DNA of 64,000 nucleotides from Sulfuritalea sp. (lineage in GTDB: Bacteria > Pseudomonadota > Gammaproteobacteria > Burkholderiales > Rhodocyclaceae): the NCBI GenBank assembly GCA_016716965.1, contig JADJUP010000030.1, positions 192,525-256,524 of the forward strand. Direction: 5' to 3'. Made by a program: the position numbers and the translations under genes. Of the stretch, positions 25,547 through 35,134 are shown piece after piece. The notes under the pieces are model-generated. The model made no database searches, was not told the DNA's origin, and saw only the letters and a list, made by a program, of their open reading frames with translations. Position 1 is the stretch's first letter. Each line of letters starts with the position of its first letter.

Positions 25547-26116
25547 ATGCTGCTGATGATCGACAACTACGACAGCTTCACCTACAACCTGGTGCAGTAT
25601 TTCGGCGAACTCGGCGAGGACGTCAAGGTCTTCCGCAACGACGCGATCACGCTCAAGGAAATCGCCGCGATGCAGCCCGACCGCATCGTGATCTCGCCCG
25701 GCCCCTGCTCGCCGGCCGAAGCCGGTATCTCGGTAGCGACCATCAAGGAGTTCGCCGGCAAGTTGCCGCTGCTCGGCGTCTGCCTCGGCCACCAGAGCAT
25801 CGGCGCGGCCTTCGGTGGCGACATCGTCCATGCCAAGCAACTGATGCACGGCAAGACCTCGCCGGTGCAACACGAGGGCAAGGGCGTCTTCGCCGGCCTG
25901 CCCAATCCGCTGACCGTGGTGCGCTACCACTCGCTGGCGATCCGCCGCGAGACCTTGCCGGCCTGCCTCGAAGTCACGGCCTGGACCGATGATGGCGAGA
26001 TCATGGGCGTGCGCCACCGGGAATTCGCGCTGGAAGGCGTGCAGTTCCATCCCGAATCGATCGCCACCGAGAGCGGTCATGAACTTCTTCGAAATTTCCT
26101 GAAAGGCACGAAATGA
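25547..26116 (+). CDS. trpG: anthranilate synthase component II (glutamine amidotransferase)
   Basis: A 189-residue class I amidotransferase that supplies ammonia to TrpE; a homologous PabA role in folate synthesis is possible. Catalytic triad: Cys in [12 protein letters not shown], and His/Glu in [11 protein letters not shown]. The N-terminus [19 protein letters not shown] and [12 protein letters not shown] are typical. It overlaps trpD by four bases (ATGA), so the operon order is trpE-G-D-C. Confidence 0.96.
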   Translation: MLLMIDNYDSFTYNLVQYFGELGEDVKVFRNDAITLKEIAAMQPDRIVISPGPCSPAEAGISVATIKEFAGKLPLLGVCLGHQSIGAAFGGDIVHAKQLMHGKTSPVQHEGKGVFAGLPNPLTVVRYHSLAIRRETLPACLEVTAWTDDGEIMGVRHREFALEGVQFHPESIATESGHELLRNFLKGTK

Positions 26117-27150
26117 TCACCCCCCAGGAAGCGCTACAGCGCACCATCGAGCACCGCGAAATCTTCCACGACGAAATGCTGCACCTGATGCGGCAGATCA
26201 TGCAGGGCGAGATCTCGCCGCTGATGGTGGCCGCCATCCTCACCGGCCTGCGCGTGAAGAAGGAGACCATCGGCGAAATCTCGGCCGCCGCGATGGTGAT
26301 GCGCGAGCTGTCGACCAAGGTCGACACGCCGCACGGGTTTGCCAACCGCGCGCAATTCGTTGACATCGTCGGTACCGGCGGCGACGGCGCACATACCTTC
26401 AACATTTCCACGGCCTCGATGTTCGTCGCCGCGGCGGCCGGCGCCACGGTGGCCAAGCACGGCAACCGCAGCGTGTCGTCGAAGTCCGGCGCCGCCGACG
26501 TGCTCGAATCGCTGGGCGCCAACATCATGCTGACGCCGGCGCAGGTCGGCGAATGCATCGAGGCCATCGGCTGCGGCTTCATGTTCGCCCCCAACCACCA
26601 TCCGGCGATGAAGAACGTCGCGCCGGTGCGGCGCGAGATGGGCGTGCGCACCATCTTCAACATCCTCGGGCCGCTGACCAATCCGGCCGGCGCGCCGAAC
26701 ACGCTGATGGGCGTGTTCCACCCCGACCTCGTCGGCATCCAGGTGCGCGTCATGCAGCAGCTTGGCGCCGACCACGTCATGGTGGTCTGGGGCAAGGACG
26801 GCATGGACGAGATCTCGCTCGGCGCCGCCACCCTGGTCGGTGAACTCAAGAACGGCAAGATCACCGAGTACGAAATCCATCCCGAGGACTACGGCCTGTC
26901 CATGGTCTCCAACCGCGGCCTGCGCGTCGCCGATGCGGCGGAATCGAAGGCCATGATGTTCGAGGCGCTGGAGAACAAGCCCGGCACGCCGCGAGAAATC
27001 GTCACGCTGAACGCCGGCGCCGCGCTCTACACCGCCAACCTGGCGGACTCGGTCGGCGATGGCATCGCCAAGGCACGCGAGGTCATCGCCAGCGGCGCCG
27101 CGCGCAAGAAGCTCGACGACTTCGTCGCCTTCACCAAGAAGTTCGGCTGA
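26113..27150 (+). CDS. trpD: anthranilate phosphoribosyltransferase
   Basis: A 345-residue enzyme transferring phosphoribose from PRPP to anthranilate. Conserved segments: [16 protein letters not shown] (PRPP loop), [58 protein letters not shown] and the metal-binding [14 protein letters not shown]. The family length is normal. The start overlaps trpG as ATGA and the stop shares a base with the trpC start. Confidence 0.97.
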   Translation: MITPQEALQRTIEHREIFHDEMLHLMRQIMQGEISPLMVAAILTGLRVKKETIGEISAAAMVMRELSTKVDTPHGFANRAQFVDIVGTGGDGAHTFNISTASMFVAAAAGATVAKHGNRSVSSKSGAADVLESLGANIMLTPAQVGECIEAIGCGFMFAPNHHPAMKNVAPVRREMGVRTIFNILGPLTNPAGAPNTLMGVFHPDLVGIQVRVMQQLGADHVMVVWGKDGMDEISLGAATLVGELKNGKITEYEIHPEDYGLSMVSNRGLRVADAAESKAMMFEALENKPGTPREIVTLNAGAALYTANLADSVGDGIAKAREVIASGAARKKLDDFVAFTKKFG

Positions 27151-27941
27151 TGGCGGCGGACATCCTCGAAAAGATCCTCGCCGTCAAACGCGAGGAGGTT
27201 GCCGCCGGCAAGGCAACCAAGCCGCTGGGCGCGATGCGTGCCGAGGCCGAGGCACAACTGCCGACAAGGGATTTCGCCGGCTCGATCCGTTCAAGAGTCG
27301 GCGCTGGCGGTACGGCGGTCATCGCCGAAATAAAGAAGGCCAGCCCGTCCAAGGGCGTGATCCGGGCGGACTTTCGCCCCGCCGAGATCGCTGCCGACTA
27401 CGAGAAGCACGGCGCCGCCTGCCTGTCGGTGCTGACCGACCAGGCGTTCTTCCAGGGCTCGGCCGATTACCTGCGCGCGGCGCGCGCCGCCTGCGCGCTG
27501 CCGGTGCTGCGCAAGGATTTCCTGGTCGATCCCTGGCAGGTATATGAAGCCCGCGCCATGGGGGCGGATGCCATCCTGCTGATCGTCGATGCGCTCTCGC
27601 TGGCACAGATGCAGGAGATGGAAGCCATCGCCTTCGCGCTGGGCATGTCGGTACTGGTGGAATGCCACGACGCCGCCGAGTTGGACATCGCGCTGCAGCT
27701 CACGACGCCGCTGATCGGCATCAACAATCGCAACCTGCGGACCTTTGAGGTCGACCTCGACACCACGCTGGCACAACTGAGCCGCATACCGTCCGACCGC
27801 ATCGTGGTCACCGAATCCGGCATCCTCGCCCCGGCCGATGTCACGACCATGACATCACAAGGCGTGCGCGCCTTCCTCGTCGGCGAGGCCTTCATGCGCG
27901 CGCCTTCGCCGGGCGCGGAGCTGACTCGGCTGTTCGCTTAG
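27150..27941 (+). CDS. trpC: indole-3-glycerol-phosphate synthase
   Basis: A 263-residue TIM-barrel enzyme closing the indole ring. Catalytic motifs: [19 protein letters not shown] (Lys), [18 protein letters not shown] (the Glu usually in this segment is replaced by Gln-Ala; the family often reads LTD-x-x-F-F-Q-G), [55 protein letters not shown] and [14 protein letters not shown]. Just before the catalytic strand the segment [11 protein letters not shown] is encoded by a dispersed-repeat copy (27,294-27,319), in a stretch that is usually variable. It converges with the next, minus-strand gene. Confidence 0.95.
   Translation: MAADILEKILAVKREEVAAGKATKPLGAMRAEAEAQLPTRDFAGSIRSRVGAGGTAVIAEIKKASPSKGVIRADFRPAEIAADYEKHGAACLSVLTDQAFFQGSADYLRAARAACALPVLRKDFLVDPWQVYEARAMGADAILLIVDALSLAQMQEMEAIAFALGMSVLVECHDAAELDIALQLTTPLIGINNRNLRTFEVDLDTTLAQLSRIPSDRIVVTESGILAPADVTTMTSQGVRAFLVGEAFMRAPSPGAELTRLFA
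27294..27319 (+). repeat. dispersed 25-bp repeat, copy 6 (inside trpC)
   Basis: AGAGTCGGCGCTGGCGGTAC then GGCGGT, encoding RVGAGGTAV immediately before the conserved [12 protein letters not shown] block. Confidence 0.75.
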
Positions 27942-28165
27942 GCGCAGCTGTTGCCGGTCGTTTCCGGCACACCAAGCTTTTTCAGGATCATGTCCAGCGG
28001 GCAGAATTTGGTGAAGCCGCTCTGGAACAGGTTGGCGCCGACGAAGGCGGTGAACCACAGCCAGGACAGCTTGCTCATGTCCACCTGGCCCATGACGTGG
28101 GCGAGGACCAGCGAGGTCATGATGAAGAATCCGGCGACGATGCGAACGATCTGATTGACGGTCAT
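27938..28165 (-). CDS. DUF2892 (YgaP-type) small membrane protein
   Basis: A 75-residue protein with two membrane segments ([20 protein letters not shown] and [19 protein letters not shown]). It ends [18 protein letters not shown], the pattern of DUF2892 / inner-membrane YgaP-like proteins that often accompany rhodanese or sulfide-responsive genes. It lies 10 bases downstream of the RND permease gene on the same strand, so it is probably co-transcribed with the pump. The stop overlaps the convergent trpC end by four bases. Exact role unknown. Confidence 0.82.
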   Translation of the reverse strand: MTVNQIVRIVAGFFIMTSLVLAHVMGQVDMSKLSWLWFTAFVGANLFQSGFTKFCPLDMILKKLGVPETTGNSCA

Positions 28166-28175
28166 GTGAAGCTCC

Positions 28176-31100
28176 TTAAAGGGGTTTGACGGATTTGGCG
28201 ATGCGGCCTTGCATTGCCGCGTAATACAGAACCGGGATCACCACCAGCGTCAGCAAGGTGGAGACGAAGATGCCGAAGATCAAGGACAGGGCGAGGCCGG
28301 CGAAGATCGGGTCGTCGACGATGAACAGCGCGCCGAGCATGGCGGCGAGGCCGGTCAGCACGATGGGCTTGGCACGTACTGCGGCGGCCTGGATCACAGC
28401 CTCGGCGAAGTCCATGCCGCCGGTGACCTGCTCGTTGATGAAGTCCACCAGCAGGATGGAGTTGCGCACGATGATTCCGGCCAGCGCGATCATGCCGATC
28501 ATCGAAGTGGCCGTGTATTGCGCGCCGAACAGGGCATGGCCGGGCATCACGCCGATGATGGTGAGCGGGATCGGCGCCATGATGATCAGCGGCACGAGGT
28601 AGCTCTTGAACTGCGCCACCACCAGCAGGTAGATCAGGATCAGGCCGACCGCATAGGCCGCGCCCATGTCGCGGAAGGTTTCATATGTCACCTGCCATTC
28701 GCCGTCCCACTTGATCGAGTACTGGGCGTAGGGGTCGCGCGGCTGCTTGAAGAAGTATTCGCCCAGCGTGCCGCCCTGCGGCAGTTTCATGTCGGCCAGC
28801 TTGTTGCGAATGTCGAACATGCCGTAGAGCGGCGAATCGAGCTTGCCGCCCATGTCGCCGGTGACGAAGACCACCGGCAGCAGGTCCTTGTGGTAGATCA
28901 CCTTTTCGCGCAGCAGGCGCTTGACCTCGACCACTTCCGACACCGGCACCAGTTGGCCTTCACGGCTGCGCAGCTTGAGCTTGAGCAACTGGTCGATGCT
29001 GTTCTGGCGTTCCGCAGGCAGCACGATGCGCACCGGAATCTCGTACTTGGCATCGCCGTCGTGTACCGGCGTCACGTCCTCGCCGGACAGCCCCATGCGC
29101 ACCACTTCGACCACGTCCTTTTGCGCCACGCCGAGCAGCGCGGCCTTGGCCTGGTTGACGCGCAGCACGAGCTTTTCCGCGTCCTCGTCGACCGTGTCGT
29201 CGACGCCGATGATGTCGGTCGTGCCTTCGAAGGCCGCGCGCACCTGTTTCGCCACGGCGATCTGCCCAGCATAGTCGGGCCCGTAGACCTCGGCGACGAT
29301 GGGCGACATCACCGGCGGGCCCGGCGGCACTTCGACCACCTTGGCATTGCCGCCATGTTTCAGTGCAACGGCGACCACGCGGTCGCGCACCGAAACGGCG
29401 ATCTCGTGGCTCTGCCGGTCGCGATGCTGCTTGTCGACCAGGTTGACCTGGATATCGCCCATTTCCGGCGCGCTGCGCAGGTAGTACTGGCGCACCAGGC
29501 CGTTGAAGTTGATCGGCGCGGCCGTGCCGGCGTAGGCCTGGTAGTCGGCGACTTCGGGCACCTGGGAGATCTCGGCGGAGATCTCGCGCAACACCTTCGC
29601 GGTTTCTTCCAGCGGCGTGCCGACCGGCATGTCGAGCACGATCTGGAACTCGCTCTTGTTATCGAAGGGCAGCATCTTCAGCACCACCAGCTTGAAGAAG
29701 CCCAGGCTCACGGAAGCCAGGATCGCGACCAAAATGCCGATCCACAACTTGCGCCGAGCTGCACGCCCGGTCTGCGGATCGAGCAGCGGCGACATGATGC
29801 GACGGAACAGGCGGTCGAGTCTGGCCGTGGTGGGGTCGACCGCGTGGCCGGCAGCGCCGTGCGCGACCGGTTTCATCATCTTCAATGCCAGCCAGGGCGT
29901 GATGACGAAGGCAATGGCCAGCGAAATGAACATGCCCATCGAGGCATTGATCGGGATCGGGCTCATGTACGGCCCCATCAGGCCGGTGACGAAGGCCATC
30001 GGCAGCAGGGCCGCGATCACGGTGAAGGTGGCGAGTATCGTCGGCCCGCCGACTTCATCCACCGCCGGCGGAATGATTTCCCACAGCGGCTTGTCCGGAT
30101 GCAGCAGGCTCCAGCGATGGATGTTCTCCACCACCACGATGGCGTCGTCGACCAGGATGCCGATCGAAAAGATCAGCGCGAACAGCGACACGCGGTTCAG
30201 CGTGAAGCCGTATGCCCAGGAGGCGAACAGCGTGGCCGCCAGGGTCAGCGTCACCGCCGCGCCGACGATCACCGCCTCGCGCCTGCCCAATGCGAATAGC
30301 ACCAGCAGCACGACGAACGCGGTGGCAAAGACCAGCTTGCCGATCAGCTTCTGCGCCTTGTCGGTGGCGGTGGCGCCGTAGTTGCGCGTCACCGAGAATT
30401 CGACGCCGTCGGGAATCACCGTGCCCTTGAGTGCCTCGGCGCGCGCGATGACCGATTCGGCGACATCGGCGGCATTGACCCCCGGCTTCTTCGATATCGA
30501 GAGCGTCACCGCGGGCGATTCGCCTTGCTTCGTGCCGTGCCAGACATAGCGCGACGGCTGGTCGGGGCCGTCGGCCACCTGCGCGACGTCTGCCAGGTAC
30601 ACCGGCTTGCGCTCGTAGACGCCCACCACCAGTCGCTTCACGTCGGCGGCGGATTCGATGTAGGTCCCCGTCTGCACCAGCAGTTCCTTGTTGCCGGAGA
30701 CCAGGGCACCGGCCGGCTGGGATGCGTTTGAAACCTGCAGCGCGGCCTTGAGGTCCTGCGCCGTGATGCCGTGCGCGTTCATGCGGTCGGCGTCCATCAC
30801 GACGCGGATCACGTGGCCGGGACCGCCGATGGTTGCCACGTCGCGCGTGCCGGAGATACGCTTGAGGTCAATCTCGGCGGCGCGCGCCACCTGCTGCATC
30901 TCGAAGGCTGACTTCAGGGGATCGGCGCTGTGAAAAGTCAGTGTGACGATGGGCACGTCGTCGATGCCCTTGGGCTTGACGATGGGGTCGAGCACGCCGA
31001 GGTTGGGCGAGAGCCAGTCCTTGTGGGAGTTGATGGTGTCGTAGAGCCGCACCAGGGCCTGGATCGGGTCCTCGCCGACCTGATATTGCACGGTGATCAC

Positions 31101-31388
31101 CGCCATGCCGGGACGCGACACGGAATACACGTGCTCGATGCCGGCGATGCGCGACAGCACCTGTTCGGCCGGACGGGCCACCAGCGCCTCGACATCGCGC
31201 GCCGAGGCACCCGGGAAGGGCACGAAGACGTTGGCCATGGTGACGTTGATCTGGGGCTCTTCCTCGCGCGGCGTGATCAGCGTCGCCCCGATGCCGAGCA
31301 GCAGCGCGATCAGCGCGATCAGCGGCGTCAGGGAATTCCTGAGGAAATACTCGGCGATGCGGCCGGAGATACCCAAACCCGTGCCCAT
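28176..31388 (-). CDS. RND-family efflux transporter permease
   Basis: A 1,070-residue inner-membrane proton/substrate antiporter with the RND layout: one N-terminal helix (LTPLIALIALLLGIGATLI), a periplasmic porter domain, a membrane bundle, then a repeat of both. The proton-relay segment FSIGILVDDAIVVVENIHRW (two Asp) is present in TM4. HAE1/CzcA-like features include GASARDVEALVARPAEQ, PINASMGMFISLAIAFV and GIIVRNSILLVDFINEQ. Length is normal for the family. It lies 13 bases downstream of the adaptor gene. Substrate is unknown; no heavy-metal signature is obvious, and no outer-membrane factor is encoded here. Confidence 0.92.
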   Translation of the reverse strand: MGTGLGISGRIAEYFLRNSLTPLIALIALLLGIGATLITPREEEPQINVTMANVFVPFPGASARDVEALVARPAEQVLSRIAGIEHVYSVSRPGMAVITVQYQVGEDPIQALVRLYDTINSHKDWLSPNLGVLDPIVKPKGIDDVPIVTLTFHSADPLKSAFEMQQVARAAEIDLKRISGTRDVATIGGPGHVIRVVMDADRMNAHGITAQDLKAALQVSNASQPAGALVSGNKELLVQTGTYIESAADVKRLVVGVYERKPVYLADVAQVADGPDQPSRYVWHGTKQGESPAVTLSISKKPGVNAADVAESVIARAEALKGTVIPDGVEFSVTRNYGATATDKAQKLIGKLVFATAFVVLLVLFALGRREAVIVGAAVTLTLAATLFASWAYGFTLNRVSLFALIFSIGILVDDAIVVVENIHRWSLLHPDKPLWEIIPPAVDEVGGPTILATFTVIAALLPMAFVTGLMGPYMSPIPINASMGMFISLAIAFVITPWLALKMMKPVAHGAAGHAVDPTTARLDRLFRRIMSPLLDPQTGRAARRKLWIGILVAILASVSLGFFKLVVLKMLPFDNKSEFQIVLDMPVGTPLEETAKVLREISAEISQVPEVADYQAYAGTAAPINFNGLVRQYYLRSAPEMGDIQVNLVDKQHRDRQSHEIAVSVRDRVVAVALKHGGNAKVVEVPPGPPVMSPIVAEVYGPDYAGQIAVAKQVRAAFEGTTDIIGVDDTVDEDAEKLVLRVNQAKAALLGVAQKDVVEVVRMGLSGEDVTPVHDGDAKYEIPVRIVLPAERQNSIDQLLKLKLRSREGQLVPVSEVVEVKRLLREKVIYHKDLLPVVFVTGDMGGKLDSPLYGMFDIRNKLADMKLPQGGTLGEYFFKQPRDPYAQYSIKWDGEWQVTYETFRDMGAAYAVGLILIYLLVVAQFKSYLVPLIIMAPIPLTIIGVMPGHALFGAQYTATSMIGMIALAGIIVRNSILLVDFINEQVTGGMDFAEAVIQAAAVRAKPIVLTGLAAMLGALFIVDDPIFAGLALSLIFGIFVSTLLTLVVIPVLYYAAMQGRIAKSVKPL

Positions 31389-31401
31389 GGGCGGCCCCCG
31401 C

Positions 31402-32469
31402 TCAGCGGACGGCGGCAGGAGCCGCCTTGAGTTCGATACCGGTCTTGAGCGGTGTCAGGCTCACGCGCTCGCCGGAATTGATTCCTGCCAGCACTTCGAG
31501 TTCGCCGCCGGCGACAGCCTCGCCCAGGCGCACCTGGCGCAGGCGCGCCGCGCCTTTGTCGTCGATCACATAGACGGCGGTGACCTCGCCCCGGCGCAGC
31601 ACGGCGGCCGGCGGCACGGTGAGCTTCTGCGCCCGGCCGACGGTGAAGTGCGCCCGGGCGTAGGCGCCCGGCACCACACCCTCGAGGTTGTCCGCCAGAT
31701 AGAGGCGAGCGGTCGCCGTGTGGCTGCGGGCATCGACCGTGGGCAGGATTTCGATGCGCTGCACCTCGATCCAGCGCCCGCTCTCGGGGAATTCGATGCG
31801 GGCGCGCGGCGACTTCTTCAGTTCCGCCAGCTTGTATTGCGGCAGGCTGGCGATCACCCGCATGCCCTTGGGATCAAACACCGTGAGCAGCGGCTTGCCA
31901 GGCGTGGCCATTTCGCCGGCTTCGACGTGGCGCTGGGCGACGATGCCGGAAATCGGCGCCGTCACCGTGCCGTGGGACAGGCCGGCACCGGCGGACGCTG
32001 CGGTGCCCTCGGCGGCCTTCCATGCCGCCGCCGCCTGGTCCAGCGCGGCCTGGCTGACGAACTTCTGTGCGTGCAGGCTCTTGGTCCGCTCATAGGCGGC
32101 GCGAGCCTGGGCCAGGGTCGCCTTGGCCGCCGCGTCGGAACCGGCAGCCTCGCGGGCATCGATGCGCATCAGCAGTTCGCCCTGTTTCACGCGCTGGCCG
32201 GCATCGGCACGAACGTCCAGGATGCGACCGGCCACCTGCGCCGCGACCGTGGCCTGACGCACGGCCTCGACCGTGGCTTCGACGGGGAAGCCGAGGTCGA
32301 CCTCGCGCGCCTGGACGACGACGCTCGCCAGCGCCCCGGTGCTTGCCGGCGGAACTTGCGGCGTTGCGTCGGCGGCCAAAGAAAAACTCGCCGGCGCTAG
32401 GCCGGCGAGGGAAACAAGGGCGGAGAGGAGGAGAGTGCCCTTGCGGAGGAGAGAATTCCGTATCACCAT
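31402..32469 (-). CDS. RND efflux periplasmic adaptor (membrane fusion) protein
   Basis: A 355-residue adaptor. A signal peptide (KGTLLLSALVSLAGLAPASF) is followed by the barrel-sandwich halves VVVQAREVDLGFPVEATVEA and TVTAPISGIVAQRHVEAGEM flanking an alpha-hairpin (AAAKATLAQARAAYERTKSL). A beta-barrel and a membrane-proximal domain follow (LTVPPAAVLRRGEVTAVYVI). The start at 32469 is preferred; in-frame ATG 32514 would add 15 residues before the signal peptide and cover the AT-rich promoter. It links the inner-membrane RND pump to an outer-membrane channel. Confidence 0.9.
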   Translation of the reverse strand: MVIRNSLLRKGTLLLSALVSLAGLAPASFSLAADATPQVPPASTGALASVVVQAREVDLGFPVEATVEAVRQATVAAQVAGRILDVRADAGQRVKQGELLMRIDAREAAGSDAAAKATLAQARAAYERTKSLHAQKFVSQAALDQAAAAWKAAEGTAASAGAGLSHGTVTAPISGIVAQRHVEAGEMATPGKPLLTVFDPKGMRVIASLPQYKLAELKKSPRARIEFPESGRWIEVQRIEILPTVDARSHTATARLYLADNLEGVVPGAYARAHFTVGRAQKLTVPPAAVLRRGEVTAVYVIDDKGAARLRQVRLGEAVAGGELEVLAGINSGERVSLTPLKTGIELKAAPAAVR

Positions 32470-32502
32470 GTATATCAGTATATGCTTATATACAGAAAAT
32501 TC
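32467..32502 (-). promoter_or_regulatory. AT-rich dyad upstream of the RND operon
   Basis: The 36 bases before and over the adaptor start contain TATATAAGCATATACTGATA on the minus strand, an AT-rich imperfect dyad in a very GC-rich genome. Such sites are typical of ArsR/BigR-type repressors, and the DUF2892 gene in the operon fits that context. No regulator gene is adjacent. Inference only. Confidence 0.4.
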
Positions 32503-32523
32503 AAGTCCCCTCATCGCTCCCCC

Positions 32524-32895
32524 TCAATCGACCGGTTTCGCCCCCAGGGCGTATTCTGCCATCGCCGCCAGAACGGAATCCGCTTCGCCCACCGGTGCCG
32601 CCAGTTCGATGACCAGTCCGTCGTGGCGCTCCATGGCGTCCGCCGCGAGGCGCGGCAAGTCCTTCTTTACGTGGCTGCCGGCGGCCATGAAGATCGGCAC
32701 CACGACGATCGCCGTCGCTCCCTGCTCGACCAGGCAGGCCACACCCTCGTCGAAGGTGGGACGCATCAGTTCGAGAAAGCCCGGCTCGACCAGGGACCGC
32801 GGATCGCGCGCCTTGATTGCCTCGCGGATGCGGTGGAAGGGCTGGGCCCATTCGGGATTGCGCGCACCATGACCGTAGAGCAGGATTCCCTTCAT
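32524..32895 (-). CDS. CbiX/SirB-type sirohydrochlorin chelatase
   Basis: A 123-residue single-domain chelatase of the CbiX/SirB family, which inserts cobalt or iron into sirohydrochlorin. The N-terminal metal/tetrapyrrole site reads ILLYGHGARNPEWAQPF. GFLELMRPTFDEGVACLVEQ and VVVPIFMAAGSHVKKDLPRL (second His) follow. The length equals that of the homodimeric archaeal-type and short bacterial forms. The start overlaps the MFS stop as ATGA. Its placement at the end of a transporter/dehydrogenase operon is unexplained. Confidence 0.88.
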   Translation of the reverse strand: MKGILLYGHGARNPEWAQPFHRIREAIKARDPRSLVEPGFLELMRPTFDEGVACLVEQGATAIVVVPIFMAAGSHVKKDLPRLAADAMERHDGLVIELAAPVGEADSVLAAMAEYALGAKPVD

Positions 32896-34145
32896 TGAGT
32901 CATTTCCTTCGAGATGTTGCGGCAACGGGTCTCGCGCACGAAAAGCACCGCGATCCAGCCGGCGACGGCGGAGGCCGTCATCAGCAACAGCCCATTGTGC
33001 CAGTCCGCCGCAGAATAAATGCGCACCCCGGCCTCCACGCGGCCGTCCCAGGTACGCTCCATGAGCCAGCCGACGGCCGGCTGCAGGATCGCCGGGCCGA
33101 AGAACACGCCCACATTGACCACGCTGGTGGCCATGCCGGAGAGCAAGGGCGGATTGACTTCCTTGGCCGCCGCCCAGGAGAGGGTCAGGCCGGCGGTCGC
33201 CAGCCCCATTGCCGTGCAAAGCGAATACGTCATCCAGCCGGCCTGCATTGCGCCCGACAGCCAGAGCCCCCAGCCCAGCGCGTGGGCGCCCGAAACTGCC
33301 AGCATCACCGGCTTGCGCCGACCGATGCGATCCGAGACATTGCCCCAGAGCATTGAACCGATGGCAAAGCCGACAAAGTAGATGCTGACGTGACTGGATG
33401 CCTCGGCGCGGCTCATGGCGTGGATTTGCGTCAGGTAGGGCACGGCCCACAGTCCGGCAAAGGCGAAAAAGGCGCCGGCAAGCCCGGCGTTGGCGAAAAA
33501 ACCGGGCCAGGTGGCGCGGTTCCTCATCACCGTCAGCAGGCCTGTCAGCCAGGCCGTGCGGTCGACCTTGCCGGCCGGCGTGTCGAGTACCCAGGCGCGA
33601 GCGGCGAAGGCCATCAGCACGGAAAGGATGCCGACGACGACGAACACCGGACGCCAACCCACCGCCTGGGTGGCCCAGGCCAGCGGCACGCCGGCAAGGA
33701 TGGAACCGAGGTTGCCGATCAACATGCACAGTCCGGTGATCGAGGCGAAGCGCCGCTCGTCGTAGCCCAGCGCGATCAGTTTGAGCATGGCGATGAAGGC
33801 GACGCTGACGCCGAGGCCGACCAGGGTGCGCCCGGCGAATGCCAGTTCGAAGCTCGGCGCCAGACCGAACAGGAGCGCGCCGCCGCCGGCCACCAGCCCA
33901 CCCCAGAAAAGGATGCGGCGTGGTCCCAGGGTGTCCGAGAGCACGCCGGTCGGAATCTGCATCAGCGTGTAGACGTAAAAGTATGTCGCCGCCAGCGTGC
34001 CGAGCTGGGCACCGCCGATGGCGAAGCTGGCTTGCAGGTCGCCGGCGATCGCCGCCGGCGCGACGCGATGGAAGAAGGACAGCAGGTAGGCGCCGATTGC
34101 CACGCCCAGGCCCAGCACCACTCCCGGCCGGGCGGACCCGCTCAT
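32892..34145 (-). CDS. MFS transporter
   Basis: A 417-residue permease with about 12 membrane helices. N-terminal features: VVLGLGVAIGAYLLSFFHRV, YFYVYTLMQIPTGVLSDTLG, then a loop R-R-I-L typical of motif A, GRTLVGLGVSVAFIAMLKLI. The C-terminal half repeats the fold (GFAIGSMLWGNVSDRIGRRK). It resembles anion/organic-acid transporters of the MFS. It is translationally coupled (ATGA) to both the dehydrogenase upstream and the chelatase downstream. The substrate may be related to the hydroxyacid handled by the neighbouring dehydrogenase; this is inference. Confidence 0.88.
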   Translation of the reverse strand: MSGSARPGVVLGLGVAIGAYLLSFFHRVAPAAIAGDLQASFAIGGAQLGTLAATYFYVYTLMQIPTGVLSDTLGPRRILFWGGLVAGGGALLFGLAPSFELAFAGRTLVGLGVSVAFIAMLKLIALGYDERRFASITGLCMLIGNLGSILAGVPLAWATQAVGWRPVFVVVGILSVLMAFAARAWVLDTPAGKVDRTAWLTGLLTVMRNRATWPGFFANAGLAGAFFAFAGLWAVPYLTQIHAMSRAEASSHVSIYFVGFAIGSMLWGNVSDRIGRRKPVMLAVSGAHALGWGLWLSGAMQAGWMTYSLCTAMGLATAGLTLSWAAAKEVNPPLLSGMATSVVNVGVFFGPAILQPAVGWLMERTWDGRVEAGVRIYSAADWHNGLLLMTASAVAGWIAVLFVRETRCRNISKEMTQ

Positions 34146-35116
34146 CGCCAGGCGTCTGCGTTGATCAGGTTGGGTGGCCGCTGGCCGGACAGCGCGGCAA
34201 TCAGGTTGTCGGCGGCCGTCATCGCCATGGCCATGCGCGTCGCACGCGAACTCGAGCCGATGTGCGGTGTCAGCGTCACGTTGTCGAGTTCGAGGAAAGC
34301 CGGATCGAACTTCGGTTCGCCCTCGAAGACATCGAGCGCCGCACCCGCAAGTCGGCGCTGGCGCAACGCCGAGACCAGCGCCGCATCGTCGACGATGCCG
34401 CCGCGGGCGACATTGATCAGGTGCGCCGTCGGCTTCATCTGGGCGAGCTCGGCGGCGCCGATGATGTGGTGGCTCTCCGCCGAGTACGGCAGCAGCAGGA
34501 CGAGGAAATCCGCTTCGCGCAACAGCGTCGCCTTGTCCACCCAGGTCGCGCGGCAGGCGGCCTCCTTGTCGGCGGGCAGGCGGCTGCGGTTGTGGTAGAT
34601 CACATTCATGTCGAAGCCCAGCGCCCGCCGCGCAACGGCCTGGCCGATGCGGCCCATGCCGAGGATGCCGAGCGTGGCGTGATGCACGTCGCTGCCCAGC
34701 CAGTCGGTCATGCGGAAACCCTTCCAGTGGCCCGCGCGCAGCCAGTGCTCCGAGGTCTGGATATGGCGCGCCGTGGCCATCAGCAGGGCCCATGCAAGAT
34801 CGGCGGTGGTGTCGTCGAGCACGCCCGGGGTGTTGGTGGCAAGGATGCCGGCGCGGGTGCAGGCGGCGAGGTCGATGTTGTTGTAGCCCACCGCGAAGTT
34901 GCATACGGCCTTCAGTCCGGGAGCGGCGGCAATCACCTCGGCCGTGACCGGATCGCTGACCGCCGTCATCACGCCGGTCTTGTCCGCCAGGCGCGCCTTG
35001 AGGCCCTCGACACCGAGCACCACGTCGGCCTGATTGGCGTCCACTTCGAAATGCCGGCTCAGGCGCTCGATGACTTCGGGAAAGACTTCACGGGCGACGA
35101 GAATCCTGGGTTTCAT
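34142..35116 (-). CDS. D-2-hydroxyacid dehydrogenase (glyoxylate/hydroxypyruvate reductase-like)
   Basis: A 324-residue NAD(P)-dependent enzyme of the GyaR/GhrB branch. The N-terminal catalytic domain begins MKPRILVAREVFPEVIERLS. The nucleotide fold is LGILGMGRIGQAVARRALGF, followed by YHNRSRLPADKE. The catalytic set shows Arg in VARGGIVDDAALVSAL, Glu in LDVFEGEPKF and His in LTPHIGSSSRATR. Together with the TRAP transporter, amidase and MFS it suggests uptake and oxidation or reduction of a small hydroxy/keto acid. A stretch at about 34,349-34,370 also resembles the dispersed repeat. Confidence 0.9.
   Translation of the reverse strand: MKPRILVAREVFPEVIERLSRHFEVDANQADVVLGVEGLKARLADKTGVMTAVSDPVTAEVIAAAPGLKAVCNFAVGYNNIDLAACTRAGILATNTPGVLDDTTADLAWALLMATARHIQTSEHWLRAGHWKGFRMTDWLGSDVHHATLGILGMGRIGQAVARRALGFDMNVIYHNRSRLPADKEAACRATWVDKATLLREADFLVLLLPYSAESHHIIGAAELAQMKPTAHLINVARGGIVDDAALVSALRQRRLAGAALDVFEGEPKFDPAFLELDNVTLTPHIGSSSRATRMAMAMTAADNLIAALSGQRPPNLINADAWR
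34349..34370 (+). repeat. possible degenerate copy of the dispersed repeat (inside dehydrogenase gene)
   Basis: AAGTCGGCGCTGGCGCAACG then CCGA matches the consensus apart from a two-base gap. The encoded residues (RQRRLAGA) are also natural for the enzyme, so coincidence is possible. Confidence 0.3.
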
Positions 35117-35134
35117 GGCTGCAGGCTCCAGCCC

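Noticed and set aside
26366..26390. Match to the dispersed repeat in trpD (GTCGGTACCGGCGGCGA)
   Set aside because: It encodes the conserved PRPP loop VGTGGDG; the similarity is explained by protein constraint.
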